A DNA stretch of 61,784 nt from Colwellia sp. (GCA_016765685.1 JAESPR010000124.1:1-61784); one strand, 5' to 3'; counted from the first letter of the stretch, positions 27,695-37,872 are shown. Notes: a model not told the origin generated them from the letters alone. Numbers and translations are program-made.

Positions 27695-29890
27695 ATGAAT
27701 CTATTTCAACTTCAACATTTGATGCTTTTGAATTTAAAAAATTTTTTTCGAATTTTATTTATATTCGGATGGTGTACCACTGTTTTTTTTACTCCATCAT
27801 TGCTTGCCCAAGAACATGATTCGTTTGATGAAAGTGAAAGTGAAAGTGAAATAGATATCTTTAGTTTGTCATTGCAAGATTTAATGAATATCACTGTAAT
27901 TTCTGCCACACGATCAGAGTCAACATTAAGAGAATCTCCAGTACCTATGTCGGTGATCACCGCAGAGCAAATTGCTTCAAGTGGTTTAGATAATATTGCC
28001 GACATTCTAGGGCTTTTACCCGAAATTGATGTGATGCACATTAGCCCCTCACAGGTAGAGGTTTCAATTCGCGGTAAAAATATTAACTTTAATCGGCGCT
28101 TATTAGTGTTAATTGACGGCCGAACCGAATATAACGATTTATTTGGTGCTACGTTCTGGAATGCCATGCCGATTGCTGTTGATGACATTAGTCGTATTGA
28201 GGTAATACGCGGGCCAGCATCAGCGCTATTTGGCGCCAATGCCTATGCTGGCGTTGTTAATATTATTAGTAAGAGCCCTGAGGAAAAATCTAAACAACTT
28301 GCTAGGGCGCACATCGGCAGTGATGGTTTTTATTATGGTTACCTTGCTCTTAATTATGCCTTAAAAGACCATTACTTTCGCTTAAGTTATCATCGTCGTA
28401 ATGTGGATAATAGTGAGCAGCAAGTGATTTTTGCTGGCTTTAATCAATTTCCATCAAGTGTTGATTTTGCTTGGGATAAAAAAAGTTTACAACAAATGCA
28501 AGGCGGAAATTTTCAGTATCTTGCTAAGCTAAACACAAATCTGCAGGTTGAATTTATTGCTAGTATCAGTGATGGTTTACTCGAACTTATTCCACAGCCT
28601 GGTTTGCCTAGAGATAACTGGGATATAAACAGCAATAACATTCAGCTCAAGCTAGAGCATACTTTGGATAAAAAAGGGTTAATTCAATTCAACGGCTATC
28701 GTAATCGTTTTAAATATCAAACTTTTTTACTGCCATTAACTGATGCAGTAACTTCATTAGCCGTTAATAATATTCAGGCATTCTTCCCCTCTATTGATGA
28801 ACCGTCGCAATTTAACGGCACGGTAACAACCGATGACGTTTCGCTGCAATATGTCAGTAATGAAGATGAGCATAAGCTAACTTGGTTAGTTGGCACTCAG
28901 TATAGAAAAATTAATAATAAGGGTGGTCTTGTGATTAATAAAGGCAAAGAAATTCGTTCGCTTTTTGCTAACTTTACTTACAAATTTAGTGAAGACAACT
29001 GGATTTTTGCTATGGCGGTGCGTTTAGATAATGATTCTATGACCCAAACCGATATCGCTTATAACACCAGTTTGCAACATTTTTTAAACGCAACCGATGA
29101 CGTACGGTTTACACTGCGTCGAGCCTTTCGTGCACCGAGTTTATTTGAATTATTTAATAATATAGACATCAATGTGCCTAATCAAAATCATCGGGTGCGT
29201 TTTCGGGGTAACCCTCAGCTTAATGTTGAAATTATTGATGCCATTGACCTGACTTATACCACGCAATTAACCTCTAAACTTCAGCTGACTACCGAACTAT
29301 TCTATGAGGTTTACACTGATTTAATTGGTAATCCAGATAGTGGCTTACTTAACGATGTTGATTTAACTCCAGACACTAATTTATTTACCACCACCACCTC
29401 TTTTCAAAACTTAACCAATGCCAATAATCAAGGTTTGCAAGCAAGTCTACTGTGGTTAGCCAGTGACTCGTTTAAATTCAACGTCCATTACCGTTTTACC
29501 AAGCCGAGTCAGCTTAATGCCTTATCTGGCGAAACTTTTTTCACCCCAAAACATACTGTTAAAATGCTAGTAAATTGGCAAGTTACGCCGAGTGTTGCTA
29601 GTGAACTAAGTTGGCAGTTTATTGATAAAACCGAGCCAAGTGAATTTAACTTAGGTAATGTTACTCCCGATGGTTTTAATTTTACCCGCGCAAACCAGCA
29701 ATCATGGACAGAGCTTAATTTATCACTGCGCTATCAACCCAAACACTTCACTGATATAGAAATTTATATAATGATCAAAAATGTATTAGATGATAAACGC
29801 ATTGAATATTTTGAATATGACGCAGTACTCAATGGTGTCGGCGAGCAATTTGGGCGACGATTTTGGAGTGGTTTTACATGGCAATTTTAG
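27695..29890 (+). CDS. TonB-dependent outer membrane receptor
   Basis: A 731-residue receptor. A signal peptide (about 1-35) ends near SLLAQEH, then comes an acidic stretch encoded by a GAAAGT repeat (27834-27851), then SLQDLMNITVISATRSES, a TonB-box-like entry to the plug (about 65-175: PVPMSVITAEQIASSGLDNI, RGPASALFGANAYAGVVNII). A 22-strand barrel pattern follows, ending in the terminal aromatic residue FTWQF. Such proteins import siderophores, vitamins or oligosaccharides using TonB energy; the ligand cannot be told. The next gene overlaps its end by 13 bp, so receptor and propeller protein are probably made together. Confidence 0.93.
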   Translation: MNLFQLQHLMLLNLKNFFRILFIFGWCTTVFFTPSLLAQEHDSFDESESESEIDIFSLSLQDLMNITVISATRSESTLRESPVPMSVITAEQIASSGLDNIADILGLLPEIDVMHISPSQVEVSIRGKNINFNRRLLVLIDGRTEYNDLFGATFWNAMPIAVDDISRIEVIRGPASALFGANAYAGVVNIISKSPEEKSKQLARAHIGSDGFYYGYLALNYALKDHYFRLSYHRRNVDNSEQQVIFAGFNQFPSSVDFAWDKKSLQQMQGGNFQYLAKLNTNLQVEFIASISDGLLELIPQPGLPRDNWDINSNNIQLKLEHTLDKKGLIQFNGYRNRFKYQTFLLPLTDAVTSLAVNNIQAFFPSIDEPSQFNGTVTTDDVSLQYVSNEDEHKLTWLVGTQYRKINNKGGLVINKGKEIRSLFANFTYKFSEDNWIFAMAVRLDNDSMTQTDIAYNTSLQHFLNATDDVRFTLRRAFRAPSLFELFNNIDINVPNQNHRVRFRGNPQLNVEIIDAIDLTYTTQLTSKLQLTTELFYEVYTDLIGNPDSGLLNDVDLTPDTNLFTTTTSFQNLTNANNQGLQASLLWLASDSFKFNVHYRFTKPSQLNALSGETFFTPKHTVKMLVNWQVTPSVASELSWQFIDKTEPSEFNLGNVTPDGFNFTRANQQSWTELNLSLRYQPKHFTDIEIYIMIKNVLDDKRIEYFEYDAVLNGVGEQFGRRFWSGFTWQF

Positions 29891-32442
29891 CTATTTTTAT
29901 TCAATACATTTTTCAAATTAAAAAACTTTTAGTTTGTTTGACTAGTGTGCTTTTTTTCATCATTGCCCCCGTTATTTTTGCTGGAAATATTGACTCTGGT
30001 CATAGTTTAGATCAAGTAGTTTGGCGCCAAGGTTTACAAGGTGAAGTGGTCTATAATAAAAAAGATCCGCAAAACCTAGGTATAGGAGCGCCAAAGCAAT
30101 TGGCAATCGATCCAACAACGGGAGAAATCTATATCGGGCAACTTACGGAAAATGGCGGTAATATTTTAGTGGTAAACCCTGATAATGCCAATGCCCGTAG
30201 CATTGATTTTTTTAGTAATGGCTTAGGCTTTACTGCTGATGGCAGTACTTTATACTTTGGCGTTAGTACTTTGATGCTTGGCGCTTGGTTTAAACAACAA
30301 GATATCTATCGTAAATTTGCCATTATTCCTGCAATTGAAAGCATACAAGTAACACCTGATGGCACCTTGTATGCTGCCACCAGTGATTTTGGCCCGAAAG
30401 GGCTTTATCCTAATTCAGTGATCAAAGTGGATACCAGCAACGCACATTTTGAGCCAGTATTTACTTTACAACAAGCATCTAAGGCTATTGGCATCACTAT
30501 GAATACGCTCAATGCTATGGCTATAGATGGTGTTGGCAATGTTTATGTCGGTGATAACCAAGGCCGTATTGCCATACAAAAAACCGATGGCAGTTTTATT
30601 GAGGGCAATAGTCGGCTTGTTACCCTCAGTGGCATCAATAATGCTGGCTTGGGCAGTAGTAGTGATGGTTTGGTTTATCACTATGATGGCGCTGCTGGCG
30701 AAATATTTGCTTATAGCGCTGAGGGCGAACGTATCTTGTTAGCCTATGGCGAGCAACTTATAGCCAGCAAATTAAGTGGCACAGGGGTAGTAAGTGATGA
30801 AAGAAACCTTTATATCGTCAGTGATAAAGCTGAGCTTATTCGCATAACCGCAACCGATGGTGCTAGCTTGCTTGATGTTATTAATAACTCTTTAGGTGAT
30901 TCTTCAATACAAGGCGTTGTAATTGATGAGCTGAGTCAACAACCACTCAGCGGTGCCAAAATCAGTTTACATGATGGCTCAACAACAACTTCAGACAGTA
31001 ATGGCTTTTTTGCCTTTAATTTAGCCGTTGGTTTATATGAAGTAAGCATAACGCATGAAGATTTTCTGAGAAAAATAATTAACATTGATGTCAAAAACCA
31101 AACAGAAGAAAACTTTACTATTGCTTTACAATCGGCTTTACCGAGTTGGTTAGCTGCGGGCATCAGCGCCGAAATTATTGCCAATAATAAAAACAATGAT
31201 ATTTCTGGGGCAACCGATGTTGACTTAGATACTGAGGGCAACCTTTGGGCGATTAATCATAATAACGCCAGTATTACCAAAACCTTGTTAGATCCCATAA
31301 CAAGAGCCGTGATTGATACCTTTATTTTCGCCCAAGGTGGCAGTATGGCTAATGCTTGGTTTATTGTCAGTGATGATAATTTAAATGTTTTCACTTCCAC
31401 AAGTAATGCTGGGGTATTAAAGTTACCACCGCTTGAAAATGAACAGCCTTGGCTCTTAAACAATGATAGTAACTCTTCGAATAAAGTAATTGATCAATTG
31501 GGTGTTAATCGCATGGATTCTTTAATCACCGATGTTGACGGAGGTGCTAAATTATCCAATGGTGATATCGTGCTTGTTTCCGGAGCTGGCGGCTCCATAT
31601 TACCCAATCTTCCTGAGGGAACTTTTGATAGCCTTATTCGCCAAACGCCCAGTGGTGAACAAAGCATTATTAGTCGTGGACTTGATGCTCAAGGACAAGA
31701 AATTTTTGAAAACCCTGACATCACAAAAATAGATGCTCAAGATAGATTGCTAGTATCTAACCGAAATGGCAATTTGGTACGAGTTAATGCAGGTAATGGT
31801 ATTGCTGAACTGATTTGGCCGGGTGATGGTGATGGTAAATCAGAATCATTAAGTGCTTATACAACCATTAATGATGATGGCGATGGTTATTTATTTGTGC
31901 GAGGTGCCTCAACGGTTGTTGGCGGTAATCGCCTTAGTATGATTAGCCCTGATGGCCAAAATTTATTGCTACTTGCTGGAGGTCTTAGTTCTGATTACGG
32001 TGGTTTTGTTTTTGATGACAATGGCCGCAGTGTAATAGTGAGTGATTGGGATGTTTTACTTAGACTGAGTTCCAATGATGGGAGAACAATTGCCGAAAAC
32101 TTATTAACTCCGCCAGTCAGTAATCAGCGCCTAGAAAGTTATCATAAAACGAAGGCTTTGGCTGAGCAGGCAACTCAAGCAAAAGCGTTACAAAATAATA
32201 ATGAGCAAACTATTCGCACTATAGTATGGCAACCACAACGTTTTGAAAGTACTTTTTATGATCCCGATGATTTTAACAATAATGCCCCCCAATACTGGGC
32301 GGCATCTGCTAATGAAGCGAAGAATGAAGCAAAAACTCCTCAAAATAATGGTGCCAGTATTTGGTACTTATTGGCACTATTAATGAGCAATTTATTTTTT
32401 CATTGGAGTACTAAACGCTTTGGCGAAAAACAAACTGTTTGA
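29878..32442 (+). CDS. Exported beta-propeller protein with carboxypeptidase-regulatory-like domain
   Basis: The start chosen is the ATG at 29878, with GGAG at 29865-29868 within the receptor gene (854 residues). A signal peptide covers about 1-36. Two NHL/SMP-30-like beta-propeller regions (repeated GNVYVGD, GTLYAAT, GNLWAIN, DRLLVSN blades with acidic turns) flank a CarboxypepD_reg-type Ig-like module at about 338-415 (VIDELSQQPLSGAKISLHDG ... SDSNGFFAFNL). The last 30 residues are a hydrophobic helix followed by KRFGEK, resembling a C-terminal sorting or anchor segment. It is probably a surface or periplasmic partner of the receptor. It ends 51 bp inside the convergent M14 gene. Confidence 0.7.
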   Translation: MAILAIFIQYIFQIKKLLVCLTSVLFFIIAPVIFAGNIDSGHSLDQVVWRQGLQGEVVYNKKDPQNLGIGAPKQLAIDPTTGEIYIGQLTENGGNILVVNPDNANARSIDFFSNGLGFTADGSTLYFGVSTLMLGAWFKQQDIYRKFAIIPAIESIQVTPDGTLYAATSDFGPKGLYPNSVIKVDTSNAHFEPVFTLQQASKAIGITMNTLNAMAIDGVGNVYVGDNQGRIAIQKTDGSFIEGNSRLVTLSGINNAGLGSSSDGLVYHYDGAAGEIFAYSAEGERILLAYGEQLIASKLSGTGVVSDERNLYIVSDKAELIRITATDGASLLDVINNSLGDSSIQGVVIDELSQQPLSGAKISLHDGSTTTSDSNGFFAFNLAVGLYEVSITHEDFLRKIINIDVKNQTEENFTIALQSALPSWLAAGISAEIIANNKNNDISGATDVDLDTEGNLWAINHNNASITKTLLDPITRAVIDTFIFAQGGSMANAWFIVSDDNLNVFTSTSNAGVLKLPPLENEQPWLLNNDSNSSNKVIDQLGVNRMDSLITDVDGGAKLSNGDIVLVSGAGGSILPNLPEGTFDSLIRQTPSGEQSIISRGLDAQGQEIFENPDITKIDAQDRLLVSNRNGNLVRVNAGNGIAELIWPGDGDGKSESLSAYTTINDDGDGYLFVRGASTVVGGNRLSMISPDGQNLLLLAGGLSSDYGGFVFDDNGRSVIVSDWDVLLRLSSNDGRTIAENLLTPPVSNQRLESYHKTKALAEQATQAKALQNNNEQTIRTIVWQPQRFESTFYDPDDFNNNAPQYWAASANEAKNEAKTPQNNGASIWYLLALLMSNLFFHWSTKRFGEKQTV

Positions 32443-34965
32443 CAATAATTTAGCGCTGCCCAGCCAATAACCGCGAAATGCTAATACGTCGCTGCTCGCG
32501 ATAACTCGGCCTTTGCCATAATTATGTGCGACTATCGCTGCATTATGCGCTAAACGATGAACTAAATTTTTATCCGTATAACCGCTTAATAATGGTGCTG
32601 CTTTATATTTTGCCAAGGTAACAAAAGACTGTTGCCCTGTGTCCATAATTAAGGTGCTATTGCGAAATAAGGGTAAGTTTTTATCTGTATAACCAAAAGC
32701 TAAAGGGTGAGAAATATCAAGCTCAGTTGCAAAAATGGCTCCCGCTATACGCTTTCTTGCACTCAGCTTTTCTTTATCTTGATAACTTAATTGTTCGCTA
32801 TCAAACAACTGATCTATTTGCTTTTTACTGATAAAATCAACGGACAGAATATCTTCTTTGGCTAACCATTGGGCGCCACGTTTTTGACCGATAACAACGC
32901 CACCGTGTTTGATCCACATTTTCAGTTTCTTAACGTTGTTATCAAAAAGCCCTTTATAATCACCATCCACTAAAATTAAATGGCTATATTTTGATAAGTC
33001 GATATTAACCAAACGAGAATGTTCGATAATACTGACTGGTATGTGCAAAGTTTCATCAAAATAATAACGAATTTCCCCTGCTTCATATTGAGAAATACCT
33101 TTACCGCCTAAAAGCAGTACTTTAGGCTGCTTCAATGGTTTAAATGAACTGCTACCTAAATCTATGCCCTGACTCGTTAAACCGCTGTTGAGTGTGATTA
33201 ACTCTATATTCACTTGATTAGCTAACTCAGCTAAATTTTTACGCCAATTATTAGCGGATTGAATGCCCGCAGGAATAATAATAGTGCCACTGGCAAAAAC
33301 ACGTTTTGCACCATTAACTTGGCTAGTGAAGCCGCCGGTTGCCACTTTAGCGTGAATATTTTTATCAAGTAACTGGTTTAAAAGTTTTGGCGCTAAAAAA
33401 TGATGCCATTCAAAAGCATAAGCATATTCTGTCTTGTTAGTGTTTATTTCACCTACCTGTTCAATATCTTTTGTCGACCAAGGTTGGTCAACCAACTCTA
33501 AACCCCAAGTACTATCAAGTGCTTGAAAGTGAATATTCATTGCCAGTGGCATAGTCCAGCCTGAAACATCATAAAAGGTGTTATCTGCAAAGTCAGTCTG
33601 TTGATTAAATAACGCCTGTATTAATCGATATTGATTTTGCGCTAACGGCACATAATAACTGGTTTCTTTCGCGTAATTTTTGCCTTCATAACTAAAGTCA
33701 TCCCTAAGTGAATAAACCTTAATTTGATGCTGTGATAATTTATCTAATAAGGCATTCAAACGATAAACATCGTTGCTTTCGCTAAGCAAATAGCCATTAA
33801 ATTTTTCTTTTTTAGCTTGTTTAATGGCTTGCTGGTAGAAATTTTTACGATATGTTTTAAGTGCTTCACGATTTTCCCAAGCCCCCTCTATCGTCGAAAG
33901 TGAGGTTAACACCTGATTTTGAATACCGAATTCAAAGGTTAATAAACCATTAATAGTCTCTTGTTGCATGCCACGAGCGCTAGCTTGCTCGAATAAAATG
34001 CCAATACTGCCGTTAATATCAGGGTAAGTTGAGCCTTTGCCATAATAAAAATCGTCAAAGTTTTCTTCGCTATAATATAAGCGCTGTGCTTTGTCTAAAG
34101 CTTTAGCGTGAAATTTTGCCAATGCTTTAGTTAAGGTCACATTTTGTTTTGGCGTTAATGGGTGTGTTCTACTAGCAATGCCTGGCTGAAAAAAATAACT
34201 GCTGTTAGCGCCCATCTCATGATAATCACCCAATACATGTGGCTGATATTGATGAAAGTATTTTAACCTATGCCGACTTTCTTGCTGTGTTAATAATAAC
34301 CAATCTCGGTTTAAATCAAACCAGAAATGATTGGTTCTACCACTTACCCAGTTTTGATGATGTTCAATATGTGCAGCGTCACTGTTATTAGCAGAGCCGC
34401 GGTAAGTACTGACCCAATTAACAAATCGGTCCATGCCATCTGGATTGAGACTTGGTTCAAGCACAATAATGGTATTGGCTAACAGTGTTTCAATACTTTC
34501 TTCTTCGCTGGCAGCTAAATAATAAGCCACTACCATAGCGGCATTGGCACCACTGATTTCATCTCCATGTACGCTATAACCTAACCAAATCACCAACGGT
34601 TCATTCGCTGTTTTTTGAGCTTTGTGTTGATTAGGGATATGTCGTTTGGTAAGCAGTTGGTCTAAATTGGCTAAATTTTCTGGGCTTGAAACAGTAATAA
34701 TAAATTGTTCCCGCAACTGCGCAGTTTTGCCAATTGCTGTTATTTTTAAACGCTTTGAGCTTTGCGCTAAGGTGTTAAAGTATTGTTTTAATTGATCATG
34801 CCTTACATGGCGCTGGCCAATTTCAAAACCCAAGGTTGCACTGGGTAAAGGTATGTTTGCATTAAAGCTTGCTTGTTTTGGTAAATACTCCTGCACTGGT
34901 GCTGCAAATAAAGCCCAAGTAGGCATAAATAAAAAAAACAAAGTAAAAAGTTGACGTGATAGCAT
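32392..34965 (-). CDS. M14 family zinc carboxypeptidase with GATase1-like C-terminus
   Basis: Start taken at the ATG at 34965, preceded by GGGA, which gives a clean signal peptide (about 1-22) and 857 residues; the frame extends to 35076. The M14 domain shows the zinc ligands HGDE and a His in GDYHEMG, the substrate segments EPSLNPDGMDRF and DLNRDW, and a catalytic Glu region (IGILFEQASARG). The C-terminal part (about 610-840) has a class I amidotransferase-like fold, PKVLLLGGKGISQYEAGEIR and LILVDGDYKGLF, as in other large marine M14 proteins. It should cleave C-terminal residues of peptides in the periplasm or outside the cell. It is divergent from nfuA. Confidence 0.88.
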   Translation of the reverse strand: MLSRQLFTLFFLFMPTWALFAAPVQEYLPKQASFNANIPLPSATLGFEIGQRHVRHDQLKQYFNTLAQSSKRLKITAIGKTAQLREQFIITVSSPENLANLDQLLTKRHIPNQHKAQKTANEPLVIWLGYSVHGDEISGANAAMVVAYYLAASEEESIETLLANTIIVLEPSLNPDGMDRFVNWVSTYRGSANNSDAAHIEHHQNWVSGRTNHFWFDLNRDWLLLTQQESRHRLKYFHQYQPHVLGDYHEMGANSSYFFQPGIASRTHPLTPKQNVTLTKALAKFHAKALDKAQRLYYSEENFDDFYYGKGSTYPDINGSIGILFEQASARGMQQETINGLLTFEFGIQNQVLTSLSTIEGAWENREALKTYRKNFYQQAIKQAKKEKFNGYLLSESNDVYRLNALLDKLSQHQIKVYSLRDDFSYEGKNYAKETSYYVPLAQNQYRLIQALFNQQTDFADNTFYDVSGWTMPLAMNIHFQALDSTWGLELVDQPWSTKDIEQVGEINTNKTEYAYAFEWHHFLAPKLLNQLLDKNIHAKVATGGFTSQVNGAKRVFASGTIIIPAGIQSANNWRKNLAELANQVNIELITLNSGLTSQGIDLGSSSFKPLKQPKVLLLGGKGISQYEAGEIRYYFDETLHIPVSIIEHSRLVNIDLSKYSHLILVDGDYKGLFDNNVKKLKMWIKHGGVVIGQKRGAQWLAKEDILSVDFISKKQIDQLFDSEQLSYQDKEKLSARKRIAGAIFATELDISHPLAFGYTDKNLPLFRNSTLIMDTGQQSFVTLAKYKAAPLLSGYTDKNLVHRLAHNAAIVAHNYGKGRVIASSDVLAFRGYWLGSAKLLSNSLFFAKAFSTPMKK

Positions 34966-35121
34966 ATTAAATCCCAATTTGAACATCTGAGATAAAATAG
35001 CAAATAAAAGCAGAAAAATCATTAGCACATCGCAAGATTGCAGAGTAAAATAATCATACTTGAGTAAAACACTCAAGTATATTCTATTTCAAAGTGAAGA
35101 AAAAAAGAGAGTCACTGTATT

Positions 35122-35700
35122 ATGATCACTATATCTGCTACCGCCCAAGAGCATTTTGTTAAACTGTTATCTCAACAAGCAGAAGGCACCCATATCCGTG
35201 TATTTGTTGTTAACCCGGGCACAGCTAAAGCTGAATGTGGTGTTTCATATTGTCCTGCTGACGCAGTTGAACCTGATGATATTACTTTACCTTTTGAAGG
35301 CTTTTCTGCCATGGTTGATGCCGACAGCAAAAGCTATTTAGAAGACGCTGAAATTGATTTTGTTACCGACCAAATGGGCTCTCAATTGACCCTAAAAGCA
35401 CCGAATGCCAAATTACGAAAAGTTGCTGATGATGCGCCTTTATTCGAACGTGTACACTACTTTTTACAAGCTGAAGTAAATCCACAACTTGCCGGACACG
35501 GCGGTGAGTGTACCTTAGTTGAAATTACCGATGACGGTTATGCAGTATTGCAATTTGGTGGTGGCTGTAACGGTTGTAGTCAAATTGATGTTACCGTTAA
35601 AGATGGCATTGAAAAGCAGCTCATTGAATTGATGGGCGATGAAATTAAAGGCGTTAAAGATGCCACCGAACATGAGCGTGGTGATCATTCATATTACTAA
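35122..35700 (+). CDS. nfuA: Fe/S biogenesis protein NfuA
   Basis: A 192-residue carrier that binds a 4Fe-4S cluster in a dimer and delivers it to client enzymes, including under oxidative stress. The N-terminal half is a degenerate A-type domain (CGVSYCP near 38-44). The C-terminal Nfu domain has the cluster motif GGCNGCSQ (CxxC near 149-152). Length equals that of E. coli NfuA (191). It normally follows comF. Here three genes for nutrient capture lie between the two, while bioH-comF-nfuA order is otherwise kept. Confidence 0.97.
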   Translation: MITISATAQEHFVKLLSQQAEGTHIRVFVVNPGTAKAECGVSYCPADAVEPDDITLPFEGFSAMVDADSKSYLEDAEIDFVTDQMGSQLTLKAPNAKLRKVADDAPLFERVHYFLQAEVNPQLAGHGGECTLVEITDDGYAVLQFGGGCNGCSQIDVTVKDGIEKQLIELMGDEIKGVKDATEHERGDHSYY

Positions 35701-35743
35701 ATCATCCTCACCTTGTTGCTGTGTCGCCCAATTAATTCGTCAA

Positions 35744-35774
35744 ACGTACTCATTGACTAACGTCAACTCCGTGC
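35744..35774 (-). repeat. Candidate dispersed repeat, copy A
   Basis: On the minus strand this reads GCACGGAGTTGACGTTAGTC and continues to 35744. It matches the stretch at 43424-43455 in the first 11 bases exactly and in 18 of the first 23. A GGAAA precedes both, 2 to 6 bases upstream. It also holds a small dyad, TTGAC-TAAC-GTCAA. The two copies lie in short intergenic gaps after genes, the usual place for dispersed repeats. Confidence 0.4.
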
Positions 35775-35834
35775 TTTTTCCTTTTAATTGAACCATACAG
35801 CTTAAAGTTGAATAATGATTTCAAAAAATTACCT

Positions 35835-36086
35835 ATGAATAATTTACTGGCTAAATTAGGTCAAGATCCACAACGTAGCTTATCAATTTTTTTAACCGGT
35901 CTTGGTCTTTTTGTTTTAGGATTAATTTTTATTGCCATTGGTTATTTTAATCATCATTTATGGCAAGTTGCTGGGCTTATTATACTCGCCTTGGCCTGTT
36001 TAGTAGCTGCTTGGGGTTATCTTGGCATTTTTGCTAATCGTTGGTTTACTATTTTAAATCGACATAAATCAAACAATAAACAATAA
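35835..36086 (+). CDS. Small two-helix membrane protein, unknown
   Basis: Encodes 83 residues from the ATG at 35835; the open frame goes back to a TTG at 35808. Two TM helices span about 18-38 (IFLTGLGLFVLGLIFIAIGY) and 45-65 (VAGLIILALACLVAAWGYLG), with a basic C-terminal tail. No family recognised. It ends 4 bp before the VanZ-like gene, so the two are co-transcribed. A short frame in another phase, at 35815-35838, ends in TGA overlapping this ATG. Confidence 0.6.
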   Translation: MNNLLAKLGQDPQRSLSIFLTGLGLFVLGLIFIAIGYFNHHLWQVAGLIILALACLVAAWGYLGIFANRWFTILNRHKSNNKQ

Positions 36087-36090
36087 CGCC

Positions 36091-36444
36091 ATGATTACTC
36101 TCATTCAAAAATACTGCTGGCATCTTACCTTAATGCTACTGGTTAGCATTGCGACTTTATCGCTTTGGCCGGTAACTTACCTACCTAACGTTCCCGGCAC
36201 CGACAAAACCCACCATTTTATTGCTTATGCTGCGTTGATGCTTCCTACGGCATTAAAGCGACCTAAGCACACCTTGGCTATCGCGGTTGGTTTTATCGCT
36301 TTTAGTGGCGCTATTGAATTGATTCAGCCTTTCGTTAATCGTTATGGTGAATGGTTAGATATGGCAGCGAATACTATCGGGCTATTTTGTGGTTGGTTAT
36401 TAGCGAAAGTTCTGATGTATTTTTCACAAAAAAACTCACAATAA
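36091..36444 (+). CDS. VanZ-like membrane protein
   Basis: A 117-residue protein with three to four TM helices and the VanZ-family pattern: an early DKTHHFIAYAALMLP segment with the conserved His and Tyr, then ELIQPFVNRYGEWLDMAANTIG, where the E-x-x-Q...R...D-x-x-A-N-x-x-G motif is intact. VanZ relatives are linked to teicoplanin resistance in enterococci, but in proteobacteria the role is unknown. It is convergent with the MATE gene, 9 bp apart. Confidence 0.85.
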   Translation: MITLIQKYCWHLTLMLLVSIATLSLWPVTYLPNVPGTDKTHHFIAYAALMLPTALKRPKHTLAIAVGFIAFSGAIELIQPFVNRYGEWLDMAANTIGLFCGWLLAKVLMYFSQKNSQ

Positions 36445-36453
36445 ATGACCTGA

Positions 36454-37797
36454 TTAATAAATTTTGTATTTATAATACCATGCTAAAGTAATGCCTCTAG
36501 CTAGCATAAATAAAGAAAATGCTGCCCACAAGGCATGATTAGCCATGTTTTGTGGTAAAGCACTTTGCAATAACCACCATAATGGAAAGAAGCAGCCAAA
36601 AGTAGCAATAATCATACTATTACGCATCGCCTTGGCTCGCATCAAACCAATAAAAACACCGTCGTATAAATAACACCAACAGGCAACAATGGGCAATAAC
36701 ACCATCCAGTTTAAATACTCTATAGCGAAGTTAACTACACTGGGAATATCAGAAATAAGTCTTAATAAAAATTCTCCTGAAAAAGCAAAAAGCAATGAAT
36801 AAAGCAACGCCAAAATACCGGTCCACATTAAGGAAATATTTACGGTGTTGCGCAATTTATGGCTGTTTTTCTCGCCTTGCGCTTTGCCAACCATAGCTTC
36901 AGTAGCATTGGCAATGCCATCTAAACCAAAAGAAATAAGTAGAATAAAGTTCATTAAAATAGCATTAGCAGCAACCACCGTATCGCCTAATCTAGCCCCT
37001 TGAAAAACAATAAAAATAAAACAAATTTCTAAACACAAAGTGCGAATTAAAATATCTCGATTAAGTTTAAAATAACTGAGTAGACTTGAACGCTCTATTA
37101 GTGATGCAAGTAACAATCTGTTTTTCAGTAACAAGGTTTTTAAGGCCCCTTTATAGCGAATAAAAATAATAGCTACCCCTATTAACATACCGCAATATTC
37201 TGCAATTAAGGTTGCCAAAGCAACCCCTTGTACTTGCCAACCGAAGCCAAAAACAAAGACAAGATCTAAGACAACATTGATTAAATTAGTGGCGATTAAC
37301 AGCCACATAACTGCTTTGGTTTGGTGGTTACCAATTAACCAGCCCAATATCACTAAATTGCCTAACGAGGCAGGGAATCCCCAAATGCGAATTTCGCTGT
37401 ATTGACGGGCATAAAACTGCACTTGTTCAGAGCCGCCCGCCAAGTTAAGCGCCGCATTGAGAAAGGGTGTTTGCAAAAGCACGAAAACCAAACCTACGGT
37501 AAAAGCAACAATTAAGCCTCGGCATAAAACTAATAAATTATTTTCAATATCATTGCGACCAAAGGCCTGTGCGCTTAGTCCTGTTGTCGACATTCGCAAA
37601 AATCCACAAAGCCAAATAATCGAGGTAATGATCATCGCGCCAATACTACTGCCACCTAAAAAGTAAGCATGTGACAAATGTCCAATAACCGCGGTATCTA
37701 CCAGACCTAATAACGGCACAGTAATATTGGATAGGATCATTGGCAGGGCAAGCAATAATAATTGTTTGTGTTGATCCAAATCGGTAAATTTCGACAA
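36454..37797 (-). CDS. MATE family efflux transporter (DinF type)
   Basis: A 447-residue transporter with 12 predicted TM helices. The opening LLLLALPMILSNITVPLLGLVDTAVIGHL and the second-half repeat ILMNFILLISFGLDGIANATEAMVGKAQG fit the DinF branch of the MATE family, which uses sodium or protons to export drugs or oxidants. The cargo is not evident. E. coli dinF follows lexA. Here the DinF-like gene is 10.7 kb away from lexA, so SOS control cannot be assumed; I see no SOS box before it. Confidence 0.9.
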   Translation of the reverse strand: MSKFTDLDQHKQLLLLALPMILSNITVPLLGLVDTAVIGHLSHAYFLGGSSIGAMIITSIIWLCGFLRMSTTGLSAQAFGRNDIENNLLVLCRGLIVAFTVGLVFVLLQTPFLNAALNLAGGSEQVQFYARQYSEIRIWGFPASLGNLVILGWLIGNHQTKAVMWLLIATNLINVVLDLVFVFGFGWQVQGVALATLIAEYCGMLIGVAIIFIRYKGALKTLLLKNRLLLASLIERSSLLSYFKLNRDILIRTLCLEICFIFIVFQGARLGDTVVAANAILMNFILLISFGLDGIANATEAMVGKAQGEKNSHKLRNTVNISLMWTGILALLYSLLFAFSGEFLLRLISDIPSVVNFAIEYLNWMVLLPIVACWCYLYDGVFIGLMRAKAMRNSMIIATFGCFFPLWWLLQSALPQNMANHALWAAFSLFMLARGITLAWYYKYKIY

Positions 37798-37872
37798 AAA
37801 AGTGTTCCTTTTTACTGGGATTTCTACTCAAAAAGCGTTATTTTAGACTATCGAATCATAAGAGAAAAGCTC

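Noticed and set aside
27834-27851. GAAAGT hexanucleotide repeat in the TonB receptor gene
   Set aside because: Only three copies, in frame, encoding Glu-Ser pairs; too short to suggest slippage.
35815-35838. Seven-codon frame ending on the ATG of the small membrane protein
   Set aside because: Unlike the cpxR and rsgA cases, it has no convincing ribosome binding site; probably chance.
36454-37797. The MATE gene as a SOS-regulated dinF
   Set aside because: It is not next to lexA and I find no SOS box before it.
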